Shown: positions 1-15,000 of the stretch, piece by piece
Position numbering within the stretch: position 1 is the stretch's first letter
How the letters are laid out: the number at the start of each line of letters is the position of its first letter
From: Saturnia japonica
Lineage: Eukaryota > Arthropoda > Insecta > Lepidoptera > Saturniidae
Assembly: GCA_033032175.1 (NCBI GenBank)
Contig: CM065313.1
Location: 14,175,327-14,239,326 of the forward strand
Reading direction: 5' to 3'
Length of the DNA: 64,000 bases
Translations under genes and position numbers: made by a program
The notes under the pieces: model-generated
What the model was told of the DNA's origin: nothing
What the model saw: the letters and a program-made list of their open reading frames with translations, nothing else
The model's database searches: none

Positions 1-19
1 AGGAAATGCGGTTCCCGTG
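1..19 (+). CDS. cindr: possible 3' end of an upstream cindr exon
   Basis: The first 19 bases end at a strong donor (GTG followed by GTAAGT). Read so that the last base is the first base of a codon, they give RKCGSR plus a split Val. That is exactly the phase needed to join the SH3 exon at 2842. The stretch is too short to prove, so it is tentative. Confidence 0.35.
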
Positions 20-3000
20 GTAAGTTGAAAAACTCCCGATTAAAAGAGAATGATGGAATTGATCTCACGCAATTCAGTTCAATTGAATTAAATCGAATGT
101 CTGAGGGGACTTTGTGCTGGTAACGCTGCCGTTTCTATTGTCAGTGAATATAATATACGCTTACTATGTATTTTCATGTTTTATTAGTTTATTGTTATAT
201 TTACAACTAGCTGTGCCCCTGACTTCACTCACGTGGACTATCGAATACCCACGCGAAACTTGCTCCGTCGCTCCCGGCTATTTTAAAGACAAAAATGCTT
301 ATTGTGGGTGTTCCTTAGAAGATAGATGTATACTCTCCTAACTTTTTTGTAGGACTTTTTAATGCCTACAATTATGTAGTACATTAATTTGCTATATCTC
401 TTATTCAGCGTAAGCCATTTAAGCTCCTAAATTATTTCAACATGCCCAGCTTTTCTTAATTTGTGCGGAACCTTAATTCTTTTTCGAAAATAAAAGTGGC
501 CTAAGTTACTCTCAATAAAATCAGCTATCTACTAGTGAAAGTCCCATGTGACCGACCCTGCACACACCTGAAACTACCAGGCGTGAAGAGGGCGAAACTT
601 TGAGGTACACACGCAGTGAGTTGCCTTCCTGTAGGCGTGGCGCTGACGTAGCACGGGAGCGGAGAGGACTGGGTCACTGGCGGGTTGAACACTTGTGAAG
701 ACAATGACACACAGATACCCCAATAAAATTTCGCTGTATTCTTCTCAAGATAAAATTTTTCTTCTTATTACTATTTTCTTAGTACTATCTTCTTAGTACT
801 ATTTCTTCTAGTCTTGAGTCTTCAGTTTGTGGCACCTGTGTATGCCGGTAGGCCGCAACGGCCAGACTTATATTTCACTGTTGGAGTGGGACGGAGCGAT
901 AGCGTCTATTTCTCTACTACTCTAACATTACCAAATATGGTAATGTCGCGCCACCCCCGTGGCGCGCCGCGGTTACACTATTGCTATCCCTATCTGCGTT
1001 ATTATTATTATTCTATACAATTTTCAATAAATCGCTAATATCTCTAAAATATTTATCAAATCACTATGAAATCTGTCTTATGTTATTACGGACATAAATA
1101 CCTACATAAAAACACTAAATATAACATTAAGGGTTAATAAACACCGCAAATATCGAACAATAAACATTACAAGTTTAAACTTCCTAAAAACACGTTATGT
1201 ACGCAGTATTAAACGTTACAAACATTATACAATACACATAGTAGGCTAACTATCCTATACAACATTAAACATTACATATAACTGTTATAAATCACAGATT
1301 ATGGATGAAATATAAGTTCAATACTTTAAGAGACTATTTCTACGATATTATAAGCATTTTTATAAGTTATTTACTATTCTTATATACCTACAAGTTACAA
1401 CATTCTATTTAAAACATTAAATCACCGATTGTGTTTATAAATTCTTAATCCCTACAACTTATATCTACAACTATGATTACTTTATTTTATCTATCATCAC
1501 GCTTAGCCCTATGCGTCGCTAACAGTTATCGTATATACTTTCATATGCATTTAGTTAAAAGCTGTTATTTTAACATTACACACGGACACTTACATTTTAT
1601 TAATTGTATAGATAGTTTATTGATTGTGAGACAATAAAGTTACAATAAAATATTAATAAATAAAATGATTACTAACATTGTACAAGTAGATTTTTTAATA
1701 TTTTTATGAGTAAAACTTATTTAGTTACAGTACATACACGTGTAAATTGTTAATTAACAAAAATATAAATAAAAAGTACTGCAGATTTTTTTTCAGATGT
1801 TCAACAGAGTTGACCAGTTGACCTACTTTTCTACTTCTACTGCTTAATTAAAATATACATATACTTAGAAAGTGCAGTGAAATATTTAATTAACTTAATT
1901 GGATATTCATATTATTTTTGTGATTTTAACAAATTTGTGATACTCTATTTGGCATACTTTATTAGTATGAAATGTCTAAGTTTGCCCGCGACTCCGCTCG
2001 CGTGGACTACGCTTGGGTGTACAATTGTAAATAAAGTTTAGTTTAGGTATTGTTGCGATCGAAAAAAAAACTAAGTTCAAAAATAGTTACTTTCATTAAT
2101 TAAATACTAGCGCGACTCCGCTCGCGTGGACTACGCTTGGGTGTACAATTGTAAATAAAGTTTAGTTTAGGTATTGTTGCGATCGAAAAAAAAACTAAGT
2201 TCAAAAATAGTTACTTTCATTAATTAAATACTAGTTGGAGCTGCGTTTTACTCAAAAATTATTTACAACTAGTAGTTTTATTTTACTCTTATGATTTTCT
2301 GTAGGTAATATTGATGATTTAGTCTATGAAAATTGGAATGACATGACATATTATACAGAGAGTACACAAAATTCCATTAAAATCGATCTAGAATAAATAT
2401 AAAAGTTTTTTTTTAATTATTATTGATAACTTTAATACCTATCAATTGCGGCAGCATAGTTCTTATGTGTGCACATAATTACATTATAATCGGCCATGCC
2501 GTTTTTGAGATATATCTAGACATAATTCAATGTGTATCCTAAGATCTTACGTCTTTACGATCTTCGGCCACATCGCCACATAAAATCAGATGAGGTTGTG
2601 GTGAAAGCGCTAAACTTATAAAGAAAAAAAAAAACATATTATTATTCACTTAAAGTCACGCAAACGTGACCAAACCACGGTTTGGGTTAAAAGATATTCT
2701 ATATCGTAATAAAAAAGGTCAGAGATGTCGAATATTTATAAAACCGGACTTTATTACGTGTTCATGACTCGGTTATAACGGTACCTGATGAAGCTCTTTT
2801 GTGGACTGTTCATTATTATCAAAACTCATTTCTTTTAACAGTAAAGGAGTGTTGCCGTGTCTTGTTCCCCTACACCGCCGTCAACGATGATGAGCTGACA
2901 CTAGCCGAGGGGGATATAGTCACGATTATATCTAAGGATGCGCCCGACCGCGGTTGGTGGCGCGGCGAATTACAAGGACGTACCGGCCTTTTCCCTGACA

Positions 3001-6000
3001 ACTTTGTACAGTTGTTGCCGGCGGGTAAGTTTCAATTAGGTATTTTTTTTTTTCATGTGAATACGTCTTTAAATATGCTTCCATAGTGAGAGGCAATTTA
3101 AAAACTGATGATAACAAATTCGGAGGATTTCGGTTTTGGTACTGATTATAGATGATATACCGTAACTGTAGAGCTACGTTATTGTTTCTATAATCATTAT
3201 TCGAAAATTTAATTACACCACTCGTTAGTTAAATGGTCAAAAAGAATTCGTTACGTAGAGTGAGTTCTGTGACTTATCGTGTTTGGGGGAGAATATCGCG
3301 CCGCTATTTTGGGGTTGTTTCGCCGCGTCACATTATTTCCATTTTGTAGAAATTATGGCTCGGAGAAGCTACGACACGCGATTTAGATTCAATCGACAGC
3401 TCCTGTCAACATTTATCGCGCATACAAGACGTTAGCTGGGATGGTTATTGTTAATATATATAATATGGTGTGCAGTTAAAAATTAGGAAAACTTAATAAA
3501 ATGACGTCCTATACGCGTCAAAAAGCCAGTAAAATGGGGAATGAGTTCATTCCCTTTGTGATCTATTGATCCAGATTACAGAGATACCGAAATCAATATT
3601 CACTTCAACACAGTATTTCTTTTTAAAAATTCAGAAGGAAGGTTGCAAGAAATTGCAACCTAAAAGTAAATGTTACTTGGCATCTTTCTCGATAATAGAT
3701 GATCCATAAGTATTATTGAGGTTTATCGGTTGCGTTAGTTATTTAATAAGAAAGTGATATATTACTACTAAACACAAAAGCTCCTAATTAATATTTAAAT
3801 AGCAGAAATTTTGAATAAGTCGCTGTAGCCGAAATCAGGAAGGATTATTATTATTATTGCATTTTTTTTTTTTTTAATTATAGAGGATTAGGAATTGTAG
3901 TAAATAACTAGACGTGACTTGGATTAGTTCAAACTACTGAAAGTGTGATAACCGTAGTTATGATTTTAGTTCGCAATGCATAATAGTTGAATATAAATGG
4001 ATTATTATTATATCAAACAAACCTGTATGTATAACAAACGTTTAGGAACATTCACTCACCAAGATTTGCATAAATTAATTTAGTACGTAATTTGTTTGAC
4101 CTACGGGCGCTTGTTTGTGCGATTACTTCTCTGTTAGCTACGTACGTATTTTGTAATATAATCTTATAGTTGCTCAGTCTATTTTTATTATTTATTTTGA
4201 TATATCCCTAAGATATTTATGTAAGGTAAATGAATTTGAATTCCAATTTTTTATCTATATATTATATTAGCGCTTTCCCGCGACTTCGCTTGCCTTATAG
4301 TTTTTAATTTTATAAGTGAATTGCTAAATATCAATTACAAATGACGGATTTTCATACAAACTTTCATATTCTTTTTCACTACCTTAGGGTTAGAATTTCA
4401 AAAAGTCCTTCCTTATTGTTCACCTACAGTGTAAAAGATAGTTTGTCCATGGTTATGAGTAGTAATACAACACTCCAGCTATTACAAATGGGTTCATGAC
4501 GTTTCTCTCACTGGATTCTAACATTTTACATTTTCATGTTAAAATATTAACTAATTATTATCATTTTATATACTTGTAATTCTATAAATGTACGATATCC
4601 ACGTTAACTACAGATCTCATGAAACACAAACTAGAAAGGAAAATTTTATGACAAAGAACCCAGATAAAATAAATAATAAAAATTAGATGAGAATTATGAC
4701 ATAGAATATATGAGAATTCGACTTTGGATCGTTTTCAGTATTATATTTCAGTAGTCCCTTAAAAGCTGTGTAGAATAATGGTTTGCCTGTAAATTAAATG
4801 ACCTGTTAGGAAAGTGGATCCGATTCACATTTTGTATTCCAAGTATAAAGAATAAAATTAAATATCTGGGTAACCGAGCATTGCTAGGTAGGTACTAAAA
4901 AAACACCTATTATGTAAACTTGGAATGTAAGACATTATCTAAATACAAAATTTCATCCAAATCGTTCATATACACGAATTGGTCACTTAATAGTATTAGA
5001 TATAGGCCATATAAACAAAATGAAGTTGTATGTCGAACGTCTATTCGTGTTATCATGCTTGCCATTTAACTCTCATTATCTTAGTTTACGCGCCAAAACA
5101 ATAATAATTATAATTACTTTTTACGGCACGTTTAGGGTTATATACATATTATTATGTTGTCTGTCTATAGAAACAAATTCAACATGTTAGTAAACAGTCC
5201 GCCCACTGTTGTTGACATTTTAATGAGTAGGGTATATACAGTAGTTTATCTTTGTAAGCTAATCATTATTATACGAAAATAATTTTAATCACATTACAAT
5301 TTCAACGAAATATTACCTAAAAAGGCTTTATAAATTCTAATACTTTATTAATAAAACAATTACTTTTACAACAACAACAATTATTACGAAACATTGCGTG
5401 CTCATTCCACAAATAACGTTCAATATTTAGAAGCTTTATGTGATAAAATATTCCGTATATATTGGAGAATTACAATAACTAAAAGATAGTATGTTCAGAA
5501 ATGATAAAGGAATTATAATGTTTAATATTTTGTATTAATAATACAAGCAGCAAAATATAAAGGAATTCCAAAGATCCGTAAGCACTTACATTTAATTGTA
5601 GATAAAAATGATACATGTTTTATTTCTTGCCTTTTCCTTTTTACTGATTTGGCTAACCGACCGTATTATGTATTTATATGTACCTACGATATTGAGATAC
5701 GATACGAATCGAGGCTTGAAGACCTATTTTAGTAGGTCGGTATGATATCAACGACTACCGATTAAATCTGTGTCATCCACGGCCGCCGTTGTTTTTGGAC
5801 TGCGTTGATGGTAACGGTAACACAGTGTAATAAAAACGGCTACCGCCGAGAGATAAGATGAATGTGAGAGTACTTTTGAGGTTCGACGGTGGCAGACCGA
5901 ACATAGTAAACTTGCCGTACTGTTTACGACTGTACATGTTATCGATGTTTTGGTATTGACATTTCTCATGAAGGTTGAGACTTTGAGAGTTGCGAGCGGC

Positions 6001-9000
6001 GGAGTCGTGATTTTGCGTAACTTACCTCACCGCGGCTGGTTCGAATGTGTCTTTTTATAACTAGTTGCCTCATAGTCGGTCGCGTTGGTGTTAGTTACAC
6101 TGACGCTTTCGTGCCGTATCTGCTTCCTTAATTCATTCATTATATCAATAATGGTTGTAGAAAGTTAGTTTATAAATTTATACATGCTATCCGTCTAAAT
6201 GATAACTTATATTTATTTTAATTTAAAATGTTAAATATATAAAAATAGATATTCTCTAATCAATGTGACTCCCATCCGTGTAGAAAGTTTGTGCATTTAA
6301 AATATACATAATTTTATTGTGCAGTGGGTGTTTTTAATAATACAATTCAAATGTGATTGGTACTCCGTTATAGTTACAACAGAAGTGGAAGAGAAGAAAC
6401 CGGAGCGACCACCGTCGAAAACGACAAATCCCATTTACCCCATACTTAACAAATACTCTGAAAAGACGGCGTCCGTTAAAGAACTAACCACATCTAAAAT
6501 TAGGTAAGTTTTAATTTTCTATTACGCTCTTTCCCATCCCTGGATCTGAGGGGGCAAACTAAGGTACTTTCCCAGGGTGGTAATTTAAGGGTGCGCCAAA
6601 GTAATGTTTAAAAAAAAAACTTGTTCACTAAATCGTTTAGCATCCGTGTTCGCGTCGTATCATAAATTCTGGAAAGAAGAGGTGCGAAAGTATTGCCCGG
6701 TTGAGTAAAATCGTAGACCCTTTCCTAATGATGATAGTTATCTGTACATGTTATTAGCTGTGCCCCATAGGTTTCAACCACGGTGTATATTTATTCAACT
6801 AAATCTCCACCGCGCCTCCTCAAACGCACCCATGTAGCCTATCGTTGTTTATTATTATTATCGTGTACGTCCCTACAGCTTGTCAAATCGCTTGACTTTC
6901 ATGGTTACTGCTCCACTCCTTTGGTCGTAACGTGAAGTAGAATTCTTCCTCAGTAAATAGGTTAAAAATGTAAAAATAATTGTTCAAATCTGACTGGTAG
7001 TCCCAGAGATTAGTGCATTTAAACAAAAAAAATTTGATTGACGAAGGCGTTACTTTCCGGAAATCCATCGTAAATAATTAATTCGAAATTTTCTTAGCAG
7101 CAATATTCTTATTATATTATATTTCTATAATAATTAATTCGAAATTTTCTTAGCTAGTTCCGCCAGCAATAGATCAAAAGCAGTTTTAGTCGTCCACAAT
7201 TGATGTTGATGTTGACAATGCCTCGTTGAGGAGCGAAACTATTGTCATTGATTGTGGAAGACGAAAACTGCTTTTGATCTATTCTATTGCAGGCTAAGAA
7301 AATTTTGGATTATTTAGTTAAAAATATATTACAGATTATTATAGTACAATTAGCTGGCCGGGAAAGTATGAAACGTGAATAACTTCATCATTATTTTGTT
7401 TAATTTCAGTATGCACAAAGAGAACACATTGAGTAAAGAAATCAGCACACAAAGTACAGTTACGCACACGAATAAGAATGAATCAGAGAAACTGATACAC
7501 AATGAGACGGTCACAGATGGAATTTTGGACGGACAAGTACGTTTATTATTATTATACGCCTTCTAACATTCTACCGGCGTTGACTGGGTTTCATGCAATT
7601 TCCAAGCTTAAGGAACTGTTGAGTAACATCATCATTATATCTTGTGTCTTTTTCTTCTTAATTAATGGCAACGTTTGTTTATACACAACCAGTGGTGATC
7701 CGGTGTTCGAACTTCGATCGTAGTTTATTAAATCTAAATCTGAACGTTGTTGAGGTTCTCTTGTTAAAGAATATACCAACACCGAAATTACACAAATATC
7801 AGAGCTCGAAACTAATTCAGTCTACTCTGTGCGACTTTTTGATTGATCTGTTTGACATTTGCAGTATGAACCTAAACAATGAATATTGTTCATCGTACGA
7901 AGGCTTGCATGACATTATGTTTTGCACGATAAAATCCTAAATAACTTACTCTATACAATGGTTTTTGTGTTTTCGTTTTTTTTTTTTTTAATACGTGCAG
8001 TGAAGCTATTACTGTTACTCAAACCTAGAGTAGACCAAAATAAAAAAACCAAAGAAATCGAAAATTAATCAAATTGATCGAATGCCGTTGTACGGTTAAT
8101 TTATTTAAAAAAATTAAATTTCGAATAAAAATATATATATTTACGTACTTAATTCCTAAATTTTTCCTGCAGCAACACGCAACGAAGAACAACGAAGAAT
8201 AGTGACTAGAATTGTTGTTTGGCGTCAGGCATTCAGTAATTAAAGTGTCCTAGACGGCGATCTCAAATGTTGTTTATAGTTTAGTTTTGGTATTTTATTT
8301 ACGCAACTTACACATCCCTCAATTTTATTAAAGGATAATCGTATTGTCGATTATATTTGGATCTAAAAAAGAAGCGATCATCGAAAAATTAACTTCTAAT
8401 TGAAGTTATGCTACAATTATTTAAAATAAACATTTGACATGTGTCATGCAAGCTTTCTTAGGATGAACCAAATAATACAAAAAAATAATAGTGTATATCA
8501 CTTTAACACTTTTCACTCAATGTCAATGTTTTGTTGGCTAAATTCAATGGCGCTGATCAGGGTAGTATACACGAGTCCAAAGTTTTCTCTTGGTGTATTA
8601 ATATATAGATTATGCATATTAATACATAGATAAAATATTTTTCTAATCTTCACAGTTAAAACAACGCTTTTATTAATTTTCCGTTTTATTTTGTAGGTAA
8701 AGAAGCCTCCAGTGCCGCTGAAGAAAAGCCCTACACCATCGTCCGGTGTTAGTGGATTACTGAGTGGTCTGAAAAATAAAATGCTGGCATCGACAGATAA
8801 GTATGGGCTGATTTATAATTAAGACATTTTTATCACAGAATTAATGTATGTAAAAAAACTTGTATAAACTGTATGTATTGCATGTATAATGTAAAAAAAT
8901 ATTTTTTTTGGAAAAAAAAACCATATTGGTCCAGTGTAGGTTAAAATACTACTACCGGTTCGGAAAACATCCTAGTCATCGAGGAGAACCGGCGAGAAAC

Positions 9001-12000
9001 TCTATTGTGTTTATCATTTTCATTTTATTTTATCTGTACAAATAATATTTACAGTTAGTATAATATATAATGAAGTCATATTAATGAAGTGTATGTACAC
9101 AGTGGGAATTATTTCTAAATATCATTATTATACATACACCCTCTAACTAATAACCTGAAAACTTGCTATTTAGCCCAGTGAAGCTGTTAAACCCTATAAT
9201 GGGTCCAGGGTCGTTCGAAAAAAAGTGTACTTTACACGCGGTAGAAGTAAATCCTTCGACAACAAAAATATTTTTAAAATCTTTTTTTAATCCTAATTCA
9301 GCGAGACTCAAGTTATTGACCACTCGGACTGTTTGTAAAATGCAACTCGACGACGATCATAATTATGAAAATCAGTAAATCTTCTATAACGTAAATGTAT
9401 AATGTATCTTATTCTCTTGTAGGCTAAATTCTATAGAGGTATGTATTTGTCTCTTTTTAGTATCGCTTTTTCGTTTTATCGTGCTTTCAAATCAACAATA
9501 GTACTAAAGAAGTTTTCACTTAAAAAAAACCTACTGGTGGTACGGAAAATATCCCAGACATCGAGAAGAACCGGTAAGAAACTCGATCAGGTTTATCCTT
9601 TTTTCAACTGTATAAGTGTCAATAATATAACAGGTAGAATAATAATAATTTAGTGAATGCAGACTTCCCTATCATTCACATCATGATCCACTCTATAACA
9701 ATCTTTAGACAGTAAAACCTGCTTGAAATAGTCCTTGAACTTATTCTATGGCAGAACGATAGTCGACGACTGTCAACTCTTTACTGATCTATCGCGATTA
9801 TTGTATATTTGAAATTTCATTGTGCAGAGAGAAGTCATCATCAACGTCAGTGTCGAATGGTAGCAGCAGTGGGAGTGAGTGGGACAGACCGGACGGCTCG
9901 TCTTCCAGCAAGTCCGTTCCCCCTCCGCTCCCGACGTCAGCCGTGCCCGGGAGTACGCCAGCTCCTGCTTCCGCACCCACCACTGCCAATACGAACACGT
10001 TCGACCACGTCGAACGGAATTCCATACTGTCAGACCCACGTGTTGGAAGGTATATTTATACACTTTTTTTCAGTGTTAAACTTAATAAAATTTGAATTAG
10101 AAATAATTCATTTGTGGCCATTCACTAATTGAATTTGCAACTGCTACTGCATTTAAGATATATCAGACCCTATTTTAGACGTCAAATACCTCCTACATCC
10201 TACCTTGATATGTCATATTTTAATTCATAAACTTATGCTATTTAGCTCTATTATGAAATTTTGGCAGCATTTTACGTGATGTGGTTTGGTTATTGTGCAA
10301 AAGTAAAGGGGGTTTTTAACTATAATAATAACTAAGAAAATGAAACTTTCTGCACACTGGAAAGTTTTGACAAGGGAGCCGCTATCTTGTTAGGGCTATA
10401 TTTAAATGTTTCATGAAAAATATTTTATCAACGTTATTGTAACAGAGTTGTTGAATTTGTTGAACACACATTGCAATTAAATAAAAAGAATAAGAGTCCT
10501 TATATTCTGTACATAAATGGTATAAAAAACTATTAATTATTAATACTGATGAATATACATTATTTGAATAACTAGCTGTGCCCCACGGTTTCACCCGTGT
10601 TAATTTTGTTCCGCAAGTACAAATTATTTTAATTTTTCATTATCTCCTAAACTATGTCTAAATAACATGCTATATACAGCAAAATTTAACTTCATAAAAT
10701 TGTCTTTATGACGAAGAAACTTTTGCTCCTAAGGCATATGCTATCGCTGTCTTTTTTTAAAGATATATTAAGGACCAATATTACTGTAGAACATTGTAAT
10801 TCCGTATCATTATTGATTACGACGCCAGCGCACGCGAATAAAGCAGTTCGGGAGGTCTTCGAATTCTGGCTAACGTAACAAAAAACAATATTTAAGGATA
10901 GCTGATAGTTATAGCCTTATGTTAGATAGCCTATACTGATCATCGTGAGTCTGTCTATCATATACAAAAATAATTTTTCGAATTCGATCCAGAGCTTAAC
11001 GTGTTTAACAAACAAACAAAAAAAAACTCTTTTGCTTTAATACAGGTGGGCCAGAAAGAATTGCGAATTTTAAAAAATAATGAAAAAAAAAACTAAATAC
11101 AATATACATACACATCTTTATTTCAATTAAAATAGACATCTGGGATTTTTTTTTTAAATTACATCATTCAGGTGTGCTCCATCCTGCTGCAAACATTCCT
11201 CAAATCTGAACCTCAAATTGGTAAAAACTCGCTGACACATTGCGCGATGAATAGCTGCCATTTCTTCTCGGATATTTATCTTCAACTGGTTAATCGTGGC
11301 TGGGTTATTGGAGTAGACTACTTTTCAGGTATCCCCCACATGTAAAAGTCCGGTGGCGTTAGATCCGGACTTCTAGGCGGCCATGCAATGTCACCTCGGC
11401 GCGATATCAGTTCCCACCAAACATCTCGTTTACGGCCGCCAACGAAGCATTAGATGTATGGCATGTCGCACCATCTTGTTGAAATCACGTCGTACGATTA
11501 TAGGCTTCAAATTGTTGCAGTTGCGGAAAGAAAAATCCCTTAACATGGCTATGTATCGGTCGGAATTTACAGCGACAGATTGCCTGCGTTGATTTTCAAA
11601 GAAATAAGGTGCGATAATTCCGTGTGCTGATATGGCCGCCCAAACTGTTACTTTCGGCGAATGCAGAGGCTTTTAATGTTTTGCACGTGGATTCTCTGCA
11701 GCCCAGTAACGGCAATCCTTTTTATCGACATGCCCATTTAAGTGAAAATGGGCTTCGTCGGAGAACAGAATATTGTTGAAACTCTGAAAGCGTTCCAACA
11801 TTGTTTCAACAAAAGCTCGTCGTAAAATTTGGTCATTTGGCAGTAATTCCTGCACAAGTTTAATTTTATACGGGTGTAAATTCAAATCTTTCAACAAAAT
11901 ACGACGCAAAGATGTTCTGGACACCACAAGTTCAGCTGGTCGCTTGCGAATCGATAGGCCAGGATTACGTTGAATTGAAGCTCTAACTTGTTCAATTGTG

Positions 12001-15000
12001 TCTTCCGTTCTTGTTGACCTTGTTTGAGAGTCGAACCAGTAGCTTCAAACTTTCCGACCCACGATCGAATCACACTTTCCTTCAGACACTGATTTACGTC
12101 ATGTAATCCAAACTCACGCCGAAATAAACGTCGAACAAAAGCGCACGAATCGCCATTTTTATAATAATGTTTAACGCAGAATGCACGCTGCGTTCCGGTG
12201 AAGCAATTCATCGCGACTAAATTTCCGAGAACCGAGCTTTTTATCCCCACCACCCGCGCAGCCCCGGCTCATAAGGTTAAAACGCAAGAGTGTTTTTGAA
12301 ATCGTACGCCTTTCTGGCCCACCCTGTATATTATGTATAGATATAGTTAAAATGTTTGTAGTAGTGAGTATTTGTTTTGTAGTTGCTTGTGGTCACGAAA
12401 GGAAAATGGGACATAGGAATAAACAATTGGAGTAGTTTAATAAGCTGTACATATAACTGGCTGCACCCGTATTAAATTTATTCGACCAACTCTTCATCGC
12501 GCCGTCAAGTACCAATGCACCCGTGTAGCCTATCGTTGTTCTCACTTCCCGTATTTGCTAACAGTTTACCATATTGCTTGACGTTCAGTCGTTCATGGTT
12601 ATTCCTATGCTCCTCAGGGTTATAGCGTTAAATTATTTAACCTAAACTTTTTTGCTTTATTTATATAATTTAGTATTAGTGTAGGTGTAGCATTCAGATT
12701 TAAATGTAATGTGAATGAAATGTTTATTACAGAGCGAAAGCGCCTCGACGTAGACCCCCGAGTCAGGCTCTGCGAGACGATACGCCGCAACAAATAGGAC
12801 TTAGCAATGGTCATGAAGGTATTTTCCCCTAATTCTATTATTTAGATATTTTTTAAATAGTCTGCATTTAACCCTTTTATCCGACTGTGAAAATGGAGAG
12901 CTATGTTTTTCGAGCGTATGTATGTATTCTATTTCTTTGGCACGCTCTGTAGCTTAAACGGCTTGATGGATTTTAGCATACGATGTGTCGTTAGATTCGT
13001 CTCAATTGAGGGAGCGACATATCCTATATAAAATTTGGGAACGACGAGTGGGAATCAAATAAATAGCAAAAAAAAGTCTAGTGTTTTTGTTGCAATCGGG
13101 GGGTTTTTTTTTGTTTTTAATAATTATTACTGCATTCTAGAACATTAAAATGCAAATGCATTGATTTTCATTCGTGATTATTAATATTTTTTGTCAAAGG
13201 TGTATTTGTGGCGACGCCATATCTTCATTAATTCTTTATCAAAATTAAAGATTTCAAGGTCATTTTATAGTTTGTGTTCCCCGCTATTGACGAACAATAT
13301 TGTATAAATAAATAAAATATAGTTTATGTTTTCGTTTTTCACCTTAAGAACGCATTGCCAATGAAAAAAAAAATCAGCTAACATTTAGGAGGCGCCATTA
13401 ACAATCTGTTTCAGGACAGCTGTTAGTTAGATATATTATGATATGCTAAATATGCGCACGTTTCAGCTAGTGCGTACAACACAAAATGTGTAAAATTTTT
13501 GTAAATATTACATATCGATAAACTTGATTTTGTTATAGTGCCGACAGTTGAAAAACCGCCCTCGGATAAGTTGGATGAAATAAGACCTCGTACGCGCGAA
13601 TGGGAGAAGCACAAGGCACCCTGGATGGAAGAACTGAAGCTGAATCAAGCCAAGAAGACCAGCTTCGGTGCGGACGGCAAGTCACGTTCAGTTTCTAGTT
13701 CCTCAGAGGCGAGCGGTGTTGCTAGTAAAGCCGGAGGGGGTAGCACTGACAGGTCAGTAACGTGAAATTAAAATCTGGCTTTCCAAGATTCTGGGTAAAG
13801 TCTACTTTTAAATTGTTTTAAAAACATTTTATATATAGAAAATAATACACGTGAATTTATATTTATTCATTATTATAACTTTAAAAGAACTACATTTTTT
13901 TAAATGCAAATAAAAGATATGCCACAAGTATAGGTATTATCGGAATGCGACTATGACCTTTGACGTCATCATTCAAAAACAAAAGTTTTTAAAAGTATAA
14001 TGCATGTCCAGAGTTGGTTTTACTAGAATTTCAGTTGTAAAATTTCCTCAAGACAATTTCTAATTTCCTTTCACAATCACGTGACTCGCAGATAAAATGC
14101 TTTCATTTGCTTGCCCCAAGCTTTCAGTGATGAAACCATAGCATAGCAGTGGGTATATTATTTTCTTATGGTCGCCTGGTTGGCTATCACCCTCAAGTTG
14201 AAAATCTGTCATCAAGCACCTACAACAGATGGCAGCTGCATTTGAGAGGCACATCGTCACTTTAATATCAGGTGAGGCTTGCTGGGTGGCAGGACATGAC
14301 AATTACATGGGACCTAAGAACGTACTCGGCGAACTGTGGGTATACATTAGTACACCTCTGCCTAACCCTTCGGGGAATACAGGCGTGATGGTTAGTTATG
14401 TTATACGAGTTGCGTTCCGAGATCAGCTGGTGTATGTCCAGTAAAAACGGGTTGGTAGGATCTCTACCAGATTGGATTGCGACTAATATGCATGTGATGA
14501 TAAACCCGTCACAATGTATCTTTCGGTTTGTCGCGCTTTGGGATCAGGCAGTGTATGCCAAGTAGCTTGCAGGCTGGGGTGACGGTGATGGGTGGATCTT
14601 TCGGTGGTCGCCGTCGTTTTCGGATTGTATTCCGCTTACAATGAGGCACAGTGCCGTCACATTGCCGTGCTGCTTTAAAAAAGGTGCTATTGTGACGAAA
14701 CACTAAACCTGCAAAGTATAAAATAGAAATAGACTAAAAATTTAAGAAACCCCCGACACATGTAACCTATTCATTAAGACCATTCCAATGAGCCCAAAAA
14801 CGATACCTCTGCTGTAAGTTGGTAAAGAGTTATATTTCAGATGACTTTCAAACGAAAAAAAAAAAAAATTAGATCAAAATTGATTTAGCCGTTTGAGACC
14901 TACGATGCTACAAACAGACACATGTTAAATTCAGAATGATCTTTGCTTTCAGAATCCTAGATTGCGGTGTAGAAGAGAAGCGATCTTCAACACATTCTAT

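Noticed and set aside
5748..5969. 73-codon minus-strand frame
   Set aside because: No splice sites in phase, no motif, and antisense to cindr within its intron.
7665..7940. 91-codon plus-strand frame downstream of a cindr exon
   Set aside because: No splice support, AT-driven composition, no recognisable motif.
9163..9378. 71-codon plus-strand frame in a cindr intron
   Set aside because: No acceptor/donor pair in a usable phase, since the exons on either side already join in frame. No domain.
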